A stretch of DNA of 64,000 bases from Papaver somniferum (taxonomy: Eukaryota; Streptophyta; Magnoliopsida; Ranunculales; Papaveraceae): NCBI RefSeq assembly GCF_003573695.1, contig NC_039366.1, forward strand, positions 166,360,339 to 166,424,338. The letters run 5' to 3'. The translations under genes were made by a program, and so were the position numbers. Positions 43,617-55,761 of the stretch are shown in pieces. How positions within the stretch are numbered: position 1 is the first letter of the stretch; every line of letters starts with the position of its first letter. The notes beneath the pieces were generated by a model. That model worked only from the letters and a program-made list of their open reading frames with translations, searched no databases and was not told the DNA's origin.

Positions 43617-45725
43617 TCACCATAGCCGATACCCCTTAACACCTAATGGATAACCTAAGATAATTGCTTTCTTAGCCCTAACACCCAACTTATCTTCTTT
43701 CACATGAAAATAGGATGGACAACCAAACACCTTCAAATTAGAATAATTGACGGGATTACCGGTCCATACCTCCATAGGTGACTTACACTTAATAGCTGTT
43801 GATGGTGATCGATTCACTAAATAGCACGCTGTATTAACTTCTTCAGCCCACCAAATCTTTTCTAAACTTGCGTTTGACAACATGCACCGTGCTCTCTCAA
43901 GTAACGTTCGACTCATTCTCTCCGCTACTCCATTTTTCTGTGGTGTACCCTTAACTTTGAAGTGCCGAACGATACCTTGTTCCTCAGAAAACTCCTTCAA
44001 TGGGTCTTCGATGTATTCACCGCCATTATCGGAACGTATCTTCTTAACCACACGACCAAGTTGTTTCTCTACCATGGTCTTCCACTTCTTAAACACCTCG
44101 GCGACTTCATTCTTATGCTTCATGGTGTAAAGCCAAACTCTCCTCGAAAAGTCATCGATAAAGGTCACAAACCACCTAGCACCTCCCTTAGAAACCGTAC
44201 GAGAGGGACCCCAAACATCCAAATGGATGTAATCTAACATACCATGTGTGTGATGTACAGCGGTACCAAAACTGCTCCTACATTGCTTCCCGAAGATACG
44301 ATGCTCACAGAAATCAAGCTTGCAAGTCTTTTCACCTCCAAGCAAGCCTTTACTACTCAACACGGACATACCTTTCTCACTCATATGCCCAAGACGCATA
44401 TGCCATAAACGTGTTGACTCCACCTGTTTCTCATCAATTGATTGAGAAACCATAGCTCCACCACAAACTATATCTCCTTGTAAGAAATATAAATTACCAT
44501 GTCTTTCACCGGTCATCTTCAAACTACCGTCGTAGTATACCTTCAAGAATCCATATTCAGCAACATACTTGTATCCAAGTGATTCAAGTACTCCTAACGA
44601 AATCAAACTCTTCCTAAAATCTGGAACATGTCTAACCTCTGAAAGTGTTGTGATAACACCATGCGAACGAACCTGTACCGTACCAACTCCAACTGTTTTG
44701 CAGGCATTAGAATTGTCCATCATAACAGTACCACCATTCACCTCTCTATAAGTAGTGAAACAATCCTTTGAAGGACACATATGATACGAAGTACCGGAAT
44801 CAAGCATCCAACCATCATTGAGATAACTCTTTGATGTAACGGTTAACACTTCCTCATAAAAACCACACATTGGGTCTTCTAAAACTTCACTGCCTTCCGC
44901 AACCGAAGCAACAACATTCTTCGAATCTGATTTCTCACGTTTCTCATCTCTTGCCTTAAGCTTGAGACAATCATCCCTAATATGACCAGTTTTACGACAA
45001 TAATAACACTCAATATCGTTCTTCTTGAAACGATTCTTCGACTTCTGGTTCTTGTTACTATTCTTTCCTCTATAAACAAACAAAACTTCGGCTTGTGCTT
45101 CATCACTTAAATCTTGTTTCCTTAATGTCTTAGCTTGTAAAGCAGCGACCACATCATCGAAAACCAACTTATTGTCTCCTTCGGTTTTCACACTCAGCAA
45201 GTAGTCAACGAAAGCATCATAAGATGGAGGCAAAGAACATAATAATATCATAGATTTGTCCGTATCAGAAATAGTCACACTGATGTTGGATAAATCAGAA
45301 CAGATCTTATTAAACTCGTTAATATGATCAACCATAGGCTTACCTGAAGCCATCCGAAAGGCATGAAGCTTGCGCTTCAAGTAAAGCTCCGAAGTCAAAT
45401 CCTTTTGCAAGTAGAGATTCTCTAACTTATCCCACAACACCTTTTCAAAGGTTTCACTCGAAATGTTATGAGTGATATCCCCTGACAAACATAAACGAAT
45501 AGTTGAACACGCCTCCAAAACAAGGTCATCCCACTTCTCATCGCTCCATTCCTTTGGTAACGCTGCTGGTTTGTCCTTGATCTCTTTGATTTGTTTCATA
45601 CTAACAAGAATATCTTTAACATCAGTTTTCCATGATGTAAAATTATTCTTCCCATTGAATTTGATAATATCAAATCCATGCACCTTCGAAAAATTTCCAC
45701 TTGATGTAGAACTAGACATCTTCAC
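43617..45725 (-). pseudogene. Copia gag, protease and integrase
   Basis: 702 codons from MKMSSSTSSGNF. Gag (KFNGKNNFTSWKTDVKDIL) is followed by the zinc knuckle CYYCRKTGHIRDDC, the protease site WMLDSGTSYHMCPS, the GAG-pre-integrase LWHMRLGHMSEKGM with C-x-x-x-x-x-x-x-C (CEHRIFGKQC), and an integrase core with Asp in HLDVWGPS, Asp in IRSDNGGEY and Glu in QKNGVAERMSRT. It ends at TGA near 43615, within the C-terminal GYPLGVKGYRLW motif. The upstream non-coding leader is short, as in Copia. Confidence 0.9.
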
Positions 45726-45762
45726 TTACAACTATGATCCTCTCCACGCTCACCGCACCACT

Positions 45763-46285
45763 TGTTAGGATTAATACCTTAGGATTAACCTCACGAGACA
45801 CTAATAGTTCTTTGGATCAACGTAGAACTAAAGAAAACAGAAATAAGATGCACTAAACGAAACAAAGAAAGACATAAGATTTAACGTGGTTCGGAAATAT
45901 GCCTACGTCCACAAACGGATACGATCAACTCTTATTATAGAACGAATTACAGAGAATAAACCACAACTATGACCAGCAGGATGTTGTTCACAAACCCTAA
46001 ATAATTCTCTATGAACCAAACGTTCTAAACCCTAAAATTCTCTAGTTATGAGAACTCTTCTCTGAATTGTGCTGTGTGTTTTCCCTTAAGACTTGTACAC
46101 CTATTTATATAGGTTACAAACTTGTCTTCCAAGTATATGAGTTATACTAGGAAACCTAAACATCGCTACAAAAGGAAACCTTGAGTTTAACTAAATTAGG
46201 AAACCTCTAGCTATACTAAATTAAGGAAACACCTAGACGATTATAGAATACTCTAGAATCTTCCTAAAACATCGACAACATAAAA
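45763..46285 (-). repeat. 5' LTR of the nearly intact Copia
   Basis: TGTTAGGATTAATACC to GACAACATAAAA on the plus strand. The next bases of the element (minus strand AGTGGTGCGGTGAGC, 45748-45762) occupy the primer-binding position but do not match the common tRNA-iMet site. Confidence 0.92.
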
Positions 46286-46500
46286 AATTTTGGGCAACTG
46301 ACCCGTGTTAATTTTTGGGCAACTGGCCTGTGTTAATTTTTGCAACTGGTCGTATGTTATTTTTGGGCAACTGGCCCGTGTTAATTTTGGAAACTTGTCG
46401 TATATTATTTTTGGGCAGCTGGCCCGTGTTAATTTTGGCAACTGGCCACATAAGTTATTGGGTTGGCCACTGAGCAAATTTTATTTTAGGCAATTGGCCG
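46286..46500. repeat. Minisatellite, right part (about 7 units)
   Basis: Units of about 26 bp around GGGCAACTGGCCCGTGTTAA, some degenerate (for example CAACTGGTCGTATGTTA), with drift increasing to the right. Continuous in phase with 41037-41091 if the Copia is removed. Confidence 0.8.
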
Positions 46501-47372
46501 ACTCTTATATTTATTATTTTTTTCTTGGAAGTTGGATCCCTCGTGGAATTTTATGAGTTTTATGGTATGGGACATATGCTCGTAAAATTCTGAGTTTAAG
46601 ACTAATGAGATTTTTGTTTAGCAGGATCTCAAGTTTTTTGTTGTTGGGATAATTCAATGAATATTTTGTAGGTTAAACGCGAATTGGTTCCAAAAATTTG
46701 AAAGTCCGGTTTCTAGAGTGGCGTATCAGGGAGTCTGAGCTTGTCAAGTGGGCCAAAACCCGGTTCCTTGAAAGTACAGATTCTCTAATCCGTCACATAT
46801 ATAGTCAGGCCCATATTTTCTACCTTCTCCAAACCATCACCGCACCACCACCACCTCCGTCGCTCTATCAGTATCACTACAACCACAATCACAACCTATC
46901 AACCACCTTCATCATTTTTCTGTCTACATCACCACTCTAATAAACGTTAAATCAATAGGGGAATCCGATAATTTATCCGTTTCTTTTCTCATTCTCATTC
47001 TAGGGTTCCAAAATTGGGGAAATACAATCTGAAGATCCAAAAAGTTAATCAAGAACAAAATAAACAAAGAAAATATTCCACCGAAACCCAATTTCATTAA
47101 TTCGTACTTAAATGAAATTATGGAAGAGTAACGAGGTCGAACCATAAAATTTCAGAGCTGCCAAAGCATCTCTCAGTCACAAACGTTCCTTCAATCACTC
47201 CTCTCTATCAACGTCATCGGTTTCCAAGGCAAATCATTAAACACGGTAAGTATTGATTCCCTACCCCCACTTGGATTTATTCATTAGTTGATGAAACACC
47301 CCTGATTTTAAATTATGTTGGGTGCATATACAGATTTGAAGATGGAAGAGAGATTATGTGACTTAAAGAAAT
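46501..47372. other. Intergenic; possible + strand 5' leader cut by the LINE
   Basis: CCACCACCACCTCCG-type pyrimidine-rich leader sequence near 46840 and a good donor context (CACG/gtaagt at 47246) suggest a former promoter and first exon on the + strand. There is no open frame to support a named gene. Confidence 0.3.
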
Positions 47373-47417
47373 ACAATAACGATGTTTTTTTTTATACTAA
47401 AAAAAAGATTTTATTTC

Positions 47418-50400
47418 TTAGGAGTAAAAATTACAATTGTCTTTCTCTACTGCTAAGTAGATATCACTAGGTAGATTTTCTTCCAAAAAGAAATTTGAGT
47501 TTTCCTCCCTAGGTTTTTTTGCTAGCAAATGAGCTACTTTATTACTTTGTCTGTGTACAGACTTACAAAACCAGAATTGCTTGGTTTTAAACTTGTTTCT
47601 AATGTGTAAAAGAATACCCTGATTAAACCAATGGACCTGCAGCTCTTCCTCATTTAAAGATCTAGCTACAGATTCACAATCGACTTCAAAGATTGCATAA
47701 GTAATGTTGAGATCCTCCATCCATTCCACTGCTATTTCTAGAGATTTACATTCAAAATATTCAGCTCCATACTCCTCTGCAACTGCCTCTTCCGATTGTA
47801 TTCCTCTTGCACCTAAGCATTGACCTGCACAATTTCGAATGATTAGTCCAAGGCTTCCTTTTTTTGTATCTCGCATATAAGATCCATCAATATTGATCTT
47901 AATATAATCTTTATCATGAGGTAACCATTCTTTCACCTGCAAAGTATTAGTATTGCTATTACAGTCTCTAGATAATGTTCTAATACATTGTTGCAGAAGA
48001 TAATTAATTCTAGCAATAGTTTCCTGTTGATTAGGTTTGGTATTCTGAAAGATTAAGGAACACCTATCTTTCCATATATACCATAAAGTACACATGAATC
48101 TATGAAGTTTATCTTCCTCCAGAATGTAGAGAGGAGGAATATTTTGATCTGCAGAGAAATACCAACTTATAATCCAGTTTGATAAACTGGAAAATTGCTC
48201 AGAGATAACAAAAATATTGATGTTCATACCCAACCAAATAGTTCTAGCATAGCTGCACTCAAAGAAAAGATGGTTAATGATTTCAACATGGTTATTACAA
48301 AAGGCACACTGAGTATTCATGTTAGGATTATATCTAGCAAGAAAACCTCTAACAGGAATAATGTTTTTAATGCACTTCCATATGAACAGTTGCACTCTAT
48401 GTGGAACTCTTGTTTTCCATAAAAGTTTCCATATCTCAGTGGGAACAGTGTCAGCTTCAACCTGAGCATTAACATAATCACTACATAAAGTATTATAAGC
48501 ATTTTTCATAGTAAATTTTCCTTTTCTATCTGGTTTCCAAATGAGACAATCCTCACCACTATTTGGTACATTCATGCTAAGAATTAAGGCAGCACATTCC
48601 TGGTTGAAAAGGATGTTAATAATATCAGCATTCCAAACTCTAGTACCAGGTAAGAATAAATCACAAACAAGATTATAGTTTTCAAAGCTAGATGCACCAA
48701 TAACTGGTACAGGTGGGCTATCTAAACCAGTAACCCAACAATCTAGCCAAATACTAATTTTTGTGCCACATCTAACAGACCAAACTGAATATTTTTGAAT
48801 CACTTCAAGACCAGTATAGAAACTTCTCCACAACCAAGAGCAATCATCTTTCAACTTATCAATATGTAGAAAGCTACCATTTTTAGCATACTTTGCTCTA
48901 AGAATTTGAACACAAAGAGTATCTTCACCACTACAAGCTTTCCAAGCTTGTTTAGCAAGAAGAGCAATATTAAAATTTTCCAGATTTCTGAAACCTAGAC
49001 CCCCTAGAGCTTTAGGAATACTAAGTTTGTTCCGTCCTATAGGATTCTAGCCTATGTTTTTCTTATGACCCCACCAAAAGTGTCTTTGGATTGAGTCAAT
49101 CTGAGCCAAAGTATTATTGGGAAGTTTGAAGCTTCCCATCTGATGAGTAGGTAATGCATTTAGAACATGCTTTACCATAGTAGATCTAGCAGACTGATTC
49201 ATGGTTTTTCTTTTCCAGTTCTTTAATCTAGAGCCAAAAGAGTGAATGATGGGCTTGAAGCCTTTATTTTTATCTCTCCCTAACAACAAAGTGACACCAA
49301 GATAGATGTCAGAATCTTGCATTTCAGACATGTTTAAAGCTCTAGAAAGGAACTGCTTAGTATCAGGACTCAAGTTTTTACTAAAATAAACACTAGATTT
49401 ATTGAAGTTAAGCATTTGGCCTGAGTACTTACCAAAATCACTAATAACTTTCAAAATACCTGAGATGTTATGCATGTCATCCTTAGCAAATAAAAGAATA
49501 TCATCTGCAAAAAGTAAATGAGTGATTGCAGGAGCATTTCTAGCAGCTTTCACACCTGAGATGAGATGATTATTAGTAGAAACTAATAAAAGTATAGAGA
49601 GATATTCCATGGCTATGATGAACAGATAAGGGGATAGAGGATCCCCTTGTCTTATTCCTCTAGTAGGACTATACTCATGAGTAGGAGAACCATTTAGCAG
49701 AATAGAGATTTTGGTAGTAGTAATGCATTGTTCAATGTAACCACAAAATTTTCATTAAAACCTATTTTCTTAAGCATACCCAAAAGAAAAGGCCATTTCA
49801 GCCTATCAAAGGCTTTAGAAAGATCTAGTTTAAGAGCCATAGTACCATTATTTCCTTCCTTATGTTTCATAGTGTGATCATCTCATGAGCTATAACAGTA
49901 TAGCTCTACCTGGCACAAAATCAGATTGAAAAGGTGAGACAATATGCTTTAAGAAAGGCTTCATTCTATTAGCTAATATCTTAGAGATAAGCTTATAAAT
50001 GGTGTTACAAAGACCTATGGGTCTAAAATCCATAGGCTTTTTAGCAACATCAGTTTTTGGAATGAAGCTTAAGTAGGTTTTGTTAAATTCTCTAGACATA
50101 TGGCCAGTTTCAAAAAAAAATTGCACAGCACAAACCACATCATTACCAACAATCTCCCAATTAGACTGGTAGAAACCAGCTTGAAAACCATCAGGCCCTG
50201 GGGAACTCCAAGAGGCCATATCCTTTATTGTTTTGTGAATTTCCTCAGCAGAAGGAATATCAGTCAACCTGTCATTATCCTGATCATCTAAAACAGTAGG
50301 TATAATGTCAAAGATATCATCAGTTAAGACAGTATTAGAAGAGGTACTAACAGTTCTAAAATGATCAACAAGCAAATCATCAATATCTTCTCTTTTATCA

Positions 50401-51544
50401 AACCAAACATCATCATCATTTCACAAACTATCTATATTTTTCTTGAACATCCTTCTATTAGCAAGAGTATGAAAATACTTAGTATTATTATCCATTTCCA
50501 TAACAAACTTATCACCAGATTTTTGTTTATAAAACTCACCTTGAATTGTAAACCAATTTTCAAGCTGACAAGTAATGTTCCTGAGTATATTATACTGATT
50601 AATAGAAGGTTGTTCATTTTGAATTTCCAAAAGTTGATTTTAAAGATTATTGATATTCCTATCAATGTCTCCAAATTCCATTTTATTCCAGTCTGAAAGC
50701 CTTTTCCTAGTGCTTTGATGTTCCATAGATAGATTAAAAGCAGGAGAGCCAGTATGATCATTTTTCCAGGCTAAACTTAACTGAGTTTTAAAAGAAGCAT
50801 GCTTCATCCACATAACAAAAAATTTAAAAGGTCTCCACATGTTTTTCATGCAATTTTCAGTTTGAAGGAGAATAGGACAATGATCAGAACCAGCCTGAAC
50901 AAGATGAAATAACTTAGCATGAGAAAATTTTACATTCCAATCTTGGTTACCTAATGCAAGATCAATCCTAGATTTTCTATCTCCAGTGCCCATGTTATTA
51001 CTAGACCAAGTATAATCTCTACCTGTAAAACCTAGGTCCATAAGACAACAATTATTGATCTAGTTTTGAACAAATTTATCTTCCATAATAATGTTAGATT
51101 AATTTCTTTCATCATGAAGGTGAACATTAAGATCTCCAATTACTAACCAAGGCTGACTAATGTTTCACTTATTCTATTCATGTAATCCCATTGCTTCTTT
51201 TTAATCTCAAAATAAGTAGATCCATACATAAAAGAAATAAGAACAGCAGGCTTAGCAGGGTGCAAAGTAGCTACCACATGTATTATGTTATCATTGACTT
51301 CCTGAACTTCACAGACAATACCATCTTTCCACATTAAGATAAGCCCACCTGCAAGACCAACTCTACCAATGCAAACATGATTACAGTAATTAAGAGATTT
51401 AGCTAGCATTAACATTCTGTTAGAATCAATCTTAGTTTCTGAGAGAAACAAGAAATCGGGTGAATGATTTTTAACAAGGACACACAACTGGTCCTTAGTG
51501 AACTTTTGAGAAATTCCTTGCACATTCCATGCAAGAATCTTCAT
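47418..51544 (-). pseudogene. LINE ORF2: endonuclease, reverse transcriptase, RNase H
   Basis: Starts at ATG 51544 (MKILAWNVQGISQKF, the APE-endonuclease start). SETKIDSNRM and the end motif AGSDHCPILLQ (near 50890) belong to the endonuclease. Reverse transcriptase segments lie at 50375-49890 (SWSSPGPDGFQAGFYQ, FRPIGLCNTIYKLISKILA) and 49610-49047 (LLFADDILLFAKDD, the FADD catalytic box, then FWWGHKK). The 48854-47418 frame has the zinc-binding zf-RVT region (CAFCNNHVEIINHLFFEC) and an RNase H of the plant LINE type (INIDGSYMRDTKKGSLGLI, then HRQSNKVAHLLA). Breaks: a shift near 51143, stops near 51060-51100, 49890 and 49044, and further shifts between 49890 and 49610. Confidence 0.88.
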
Positions 51545-51846
51545 AGCTGGCACACTTTTAAAGAGAATAGAAGAATTTTCAAAAATTAAAGAATAGTTAA
51601 AATTTCTAGATAAGCAAATTGAGGGATAAAACTTTAAATTGCTTGGTTTTCTGTATACCTGAGATGGTCCTTCCTGATAATCATTCATGGGTTCTTCTGA
51701 AATGGGTGCAGCTAAAATATCTGAATCCATCATTGAGGATTGATGCTGGTTCATATTAGTGGCTACCTCATTTTGCCAGATATTTGGTGGCTGAACATGA
51801 ATATCATGAGGATTCATTGCAGGAGGTTGATCAAGAGTAGAATTTC

Positions 51847-53382
51847 TTAACCTTTTAACATTTGTAGGTCCATCATTATCTCATCGCCATTCAATTCTGC
51901 TTCCATAACATTCTCCATATCTTGTTCAGCATTTCCTTCAGCAACAGCATCATCTTCTTTCATTAGCGCTTCATATTTCTCAAAAGACAAACTATCCAAG
52001 TAAAGCAGATACTCAGTTTGAGCACAAGTTTCATCCACGTGATCAATCACATAACATTTAGGACAGATATTCTTTGGTTGAAAATTCCAATGATAACGAA
52101 CCCAAACGGCTTTGCCATCGATGGTTTTCCACCATCCACCACGATGAAGAGATTTTTTGAGATCAGTCTCTATTATAGCTTTCACTGTGTTACCATACCT
52201 TGGTCTGCAATTAGCTGGCTTAGTTTCAATGTTTCTTCCCATGAAACTTAAGGCTTCATCGATGACTGCTACAATCATATGCTCCAACTTGAGATATTTA
52301 AATTGTAATTGGAATTTCTGGTGTGTGAAAACATAATTCTGCAACGGGATATTGGAGTAATATTTTTGCACCACAAATAAGACTCCATCAATCAGCCATG
52401 GTCCTTCTGAAATAACTTCATCTCTTTCTTCGTCATTATTCAGCTTGACTAACATAAGATTTTGACCCATAATTCTGATTTCTTTGTTGTGGTATTTCCT
52501 CCATAAAGAGTTAATTTCTTCTCTTATTATTCTCATTTTCATATTTTTCTTCTCAACAAGATTTCCTAGAATACCAAAACTCCATTCTTCTGCTGCTTGA
52601 GTGATAGTTTAGGTAGTACCAACTGTTCTTCGAGATGCTGGAATTTCAATATTCGCTCTTCTTAGTTGTCTTGAGAGGAGATTGATGCTATTTCTCTGTG
52701 AAGAAGACATATTCTGGTTTTTCTTGACTTGAATCTTACAGTTTCTAGATCTAAGTTTCAAAGTTGAAGATGCAGTCATATAACCATAAGGTAGATGAGT
52801 ATTTATTTTGATAAAACTTTCCTTTTGACTCAATCTACAATTCCTAGAAACCGGAATAATATCTTCTAAATTTCTATGGATAGCAACAAAATTACTCTTA
52901 GAAATCCAGACTGATTCTAAAAATATTTTCCTTCTATTTTTTAGGCTTAAATTTAGAACTGAATGAGTATATACTGGGTAATCTGATAAAGAAAGAAATG
53001 ATTCAAATTTTTGCATGTAACTTAATTTCCTGCACTGAATATGCCAACTGATTGACTGGATATTAGGAGCCAAATTGTTTTTCAAATTTTGTAGTTGACT
53101 TTCTTCCAGTTAAAGAACACTATCTTGTAAGATCCTGAATGATCTTTGATGCTGACAGACTTGCTGGTATAATCCGGTAACCATTTGAGCTTCCACCTTT
53201 TTGTAATTTGCCACATTTTGAAGGACAATTGATATACTAATATGAACCATCATCAATAAGAAGACGGTTTGCACCACTGCTAAAAACACCACTATTATTC
53301 GTTCAGCTACACCATGATGCAGACTGAATTCCACCACTGGATTCCCTATTGAATGATTATTTTGAGACCTACAAAGAATCAC
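51847..53382 (-). pseudogene. LINE ORF1: DUF4283 and CCHC zinc-knuckle protein
   Basis: One reading frame of about 510 codons, split by two TAA codons at about 53110 and 52609. The middle to C-terminal part has the DUF4283 pattern (LMLVKLNNDEERDEVISEGPW, IDGVLFVVQKY), then GNTVKAIIETDLKKSLHRGG and the zinc knuckle CPKCYVIDHVDETC. This is the RNA-binding ORF1 product of plant L1 LINEs. The start at 53382 is the first ATG of the frame. Confidence 0.75.
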
Positions 53383-53670
53383 ACATCCATAAAGTGAGTA
53401 GATTTTAAAACTTGAGTAAACAAAGTATAAAAAGAAGTAAAAGAAAATCTAAAGATAATTCCACAATATCTATAGATTTTATAAGGAGTAATTCAGTAAA
53501 CACATAGTAGAAATCATGAAAACAGATAGAAATCACAGGATTGAAGAAGAAATTATCAGATTGAAATCATAGAATCAAAGAAAAATTTCAAAAAAATTTC
53601 ATAAATTTTCGGTGCTTCTCTCTCTCGCAGTTCGCACCAGAGTCTTTAACCCATCAACAATAACGATGTT

Positions 53671-54151
53671 ATCGAGTAGAAGTCTTGTGGGGATCGAATC
53701 AGTTATTTTGGTGAAGAAATTTGATGTATAATTTGAATGATGTTTTTTTTTTTGGTTTGCGTTGGTAAGGATTTTGATGCGCAAATATGTGTGGTAAAGG
53801 GAATATGTAAGGAGCACTTGATGGAGGCGGAGGAAGAAGTGTATCTAACTAAGGTTCATGTATGTTTCATCGTTTAATTAGGACCGTAGGATAATCCCAG
53901 ACCAACTTCAGGGGTACACTTGTAAACTAAATATTTTTATAGTATTTTTATTATAAAATTAATTAAAGTTTTGTCAAAGACAATCAACACAGGTCAATGT
54001 TATTTTCAAGTAATAAACCCTAAGTTGAACAAATGTTAGACCAAACACTAATGTTTGACAAAATATAAGTACTAAAAACTAAATAACCCATTTAAAAAAT
54101 ATCATATATGCTTTTATTCTATTTTTGCATGCAATTGTCAGAATATTACTC
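53671..54151. other. Intergenic between LINE and long LTR
   Basis: Contains the continuation of the pre-insertion site (ATCGAGTAGAAGTCTTGTGG). Nothing recognised. Confidence 0.4.
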
Positions 54152-54474
54152 TGTTGAACCCAATGACATTGGTATGTCAAGTCGGTTGTCAAATTTAGAT
54201 ACCAAAACGCATTCTTGACTTAGTCACTAAATTAAATTTTGGACTATATTAGGTTTTAGTAGTAGAGTATGGAATCAAATTTATCATTGAACAATGGAGA
54301 TTGAAGACAATACGAACACATATTGGAGAACTTCATTAATGTTTAGTAACAAGCACTTGATTCTCTTACTTACTCTACCTCTCTATCTATCAAAACAAGT
54401 GCTTATTCTATATAATGATTCATATGACAGTAAATATACATTTATGTATACACTCGAGGATATTTGAGCCCCAG

Positions 54475-54535
54475 ACTTTTATGAGAATGACTTTTATGAG
54501 AATGATCTTTATGAGAATGACCTTTTATGAGAAAC
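54475..54535. repeat. Tandem repeat of about 15 bp, four units
   Basis: Units TTTTATGAGAATGAC, TTTTATGAGAATGAT, CTTTATGAGAATGAC and CTTTTATGAGAAAC inside the long LTR. Confidence 0.8.
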
Positions 54536-55440
54536 TTTGATTGCACCTAGTTTGTTTATTCTTGAGAATCTCCTCTTCTGATATAATATTCACTCAAATT
54601 AACTAGATCGAAGTATCGACGGGATCTTTAGAACTGTTGTTAGATCTAAAGACATCTTGTGATAATCCATTGCTAACAGACTCCGTTCTGTGCGTGATTG
54701 ATCACAAGAGATTCAAGTGGTGTTGTGCAGGTTATTGAAGATTAAAGAAAATTTGATGACGAAGAAGATTTCTTATTGGTTTTCGTATCTTGTGAATTGT
54801 GTGCACAAACATTGATCGGTTGGAATCCAACTAGAATCATATTTATTCGATTGATTAGTTGCGTGAGATCGGCATTCTCAATATATCTCTTTGAGATTTA
54901 TTTTGATTGAGTGTGAATTTATACTTGACTATTTCGGTAGTTAAAGTTAGATTGATCTAACCAGGAAAAGTAGTTTACTAGATTAAACATAAAAGCCATT
55001 GTCAACGACTCATCTATATCTTCATCAAAGATTGATTAGAATGGTTACCAAACCGATTCTTCCTTTGTTGTTTGGAATACGATCCAAATGACTTGTTATT
55101 CATGTTCGTGACTTTAGAAGTCGAAGGTGCAGGGATACTGAGGGAACTAAGTAGCTAGGGGTAGTCTGCTTGGTATCAACTATACGAAGTTGGTTTAGAT
55201 TTTGTACAGCGACTTAATTTTGAGAGTATTCAAAGCTGGACCAAGTCCCGGGGTTTTTCTGCATTTGCGGTTTCCTCGTTAACAAAATCTTGCTGTGTAT
55301 TTTACTTTGATTTCCGTATTATAATTGTTTATTATAATAAAGTAAAATACACATATACGTTAACTCCGCATTACTTGATAGTGATCCTATGGAGTTTGGT
55401 AATTACGGAACCTATTATCAAGTAAAATACTTCGTTGTTG

Positions 55441-55573
55441 CATTGTCTCGATCTTGTATCCATAATCAATCTCTCACAAGTTATCTTGTTGTCGTATTGT
55501 CTCGATCTTGTATCCATAGACGATCACAAGAAGTGTGAACCGACTTGTCGTATTGTCTCGACTTTGTCCATAG
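55441..55573. repeat. Three spaced copies of CATTGTCTCGATCTTGTATC
   Basis: Copies at 55441-55464, 55495-55519 and 55550-55573, the last lacking GATC. They lie near the 3' end of the long LTR and are also present in the inverted fragment at 37.2-37.4 kb. Confidence 0.75.
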
Positions 55574-55650
55574 AATATCACATTCGGTAGAGGACTTATA
55601 GGTTGAAACAAAAATATTGTGGTGTATTTGGGTACCCTCGTGTTTTAAAT

Positions 55651-55662
55651 TGGTATCAGAGC
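55651..55662 (+). other. Primer-binding site of the long-LTR element
   Basis: TGGTATCAGAGCGGGC directly follows the LTR. Confidence 0.8.
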
Positions 55663-55761
55663 GGGCAAACACGAAAAATATCTCACAATTTGTGTTTGGT
55701 GCGATCTGATGTGTTTTCAAAGTTGTTGTAGATAGTGATAAAAGGGTTGTTTTAAGACTTG

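Larger units (their letters stand above)
41092..46285 (-). mobile_element. Nearly intact Copia retrotransposon
   Basis: LTRs 45763-46285 (5') and 41092-41610 (3'), differing at roughly a dozen positions plus a short indel by eye. The target-site duplication is AATTT (41087-41091 and 46286-46290). A polypurine tract (AAGGTGGAGAAT, minus strand) is at 41611-41622. One long reading frame of gag, protease, integrase, reverse transcriptase and RNase H is interrupted by only two stop codons (near 43615 and 42597-42617). It lies inside a 26-bp minisatellite. Confidence 0.93.
47373..53670 (-). mobile_element. Full-length L1-type LINE with 14-bp target-site duplications
   Basis: ACAATAACGATGTT occurs at 47373-47386 and 53657-53670. 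On the plus strand the left copy is followed by a T-run, the poly(A) tail of a minus-strand LINE. The 5' end at 53656 starts with a leader containing GCGAGAGAGAGAAGC. ORF1 and ORF2 (endonuclease, reverse transcriptase, zf-RVT, RNase H) are both present in order but carry several stops and frameshifts, so the copy is complete in structure but not active. Confidence 0.88.
54152..55649 (+). repeat. 5' LTR of a long-LTR retrotransposon
   Basis: Starts TGTTGAACCCAATGACATTG and ends at the primer-binding site at 55651, about 1.5 kb. The last 0.4 kb recurs inverted at 37150-37565. It carries two internal tandem repeats (54475-54535 and 55441-55573). Its coding body is not visible because an Athila element interrupts it about 100 bases downstream. 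Confidence 0.7.

Noticed and set aside
46253..46477. Minus-strand open frame with repeated KLTRASCPKI peptide
   Set aside because: It is the translation of the minisatellite units, with no independent evidence of coding.
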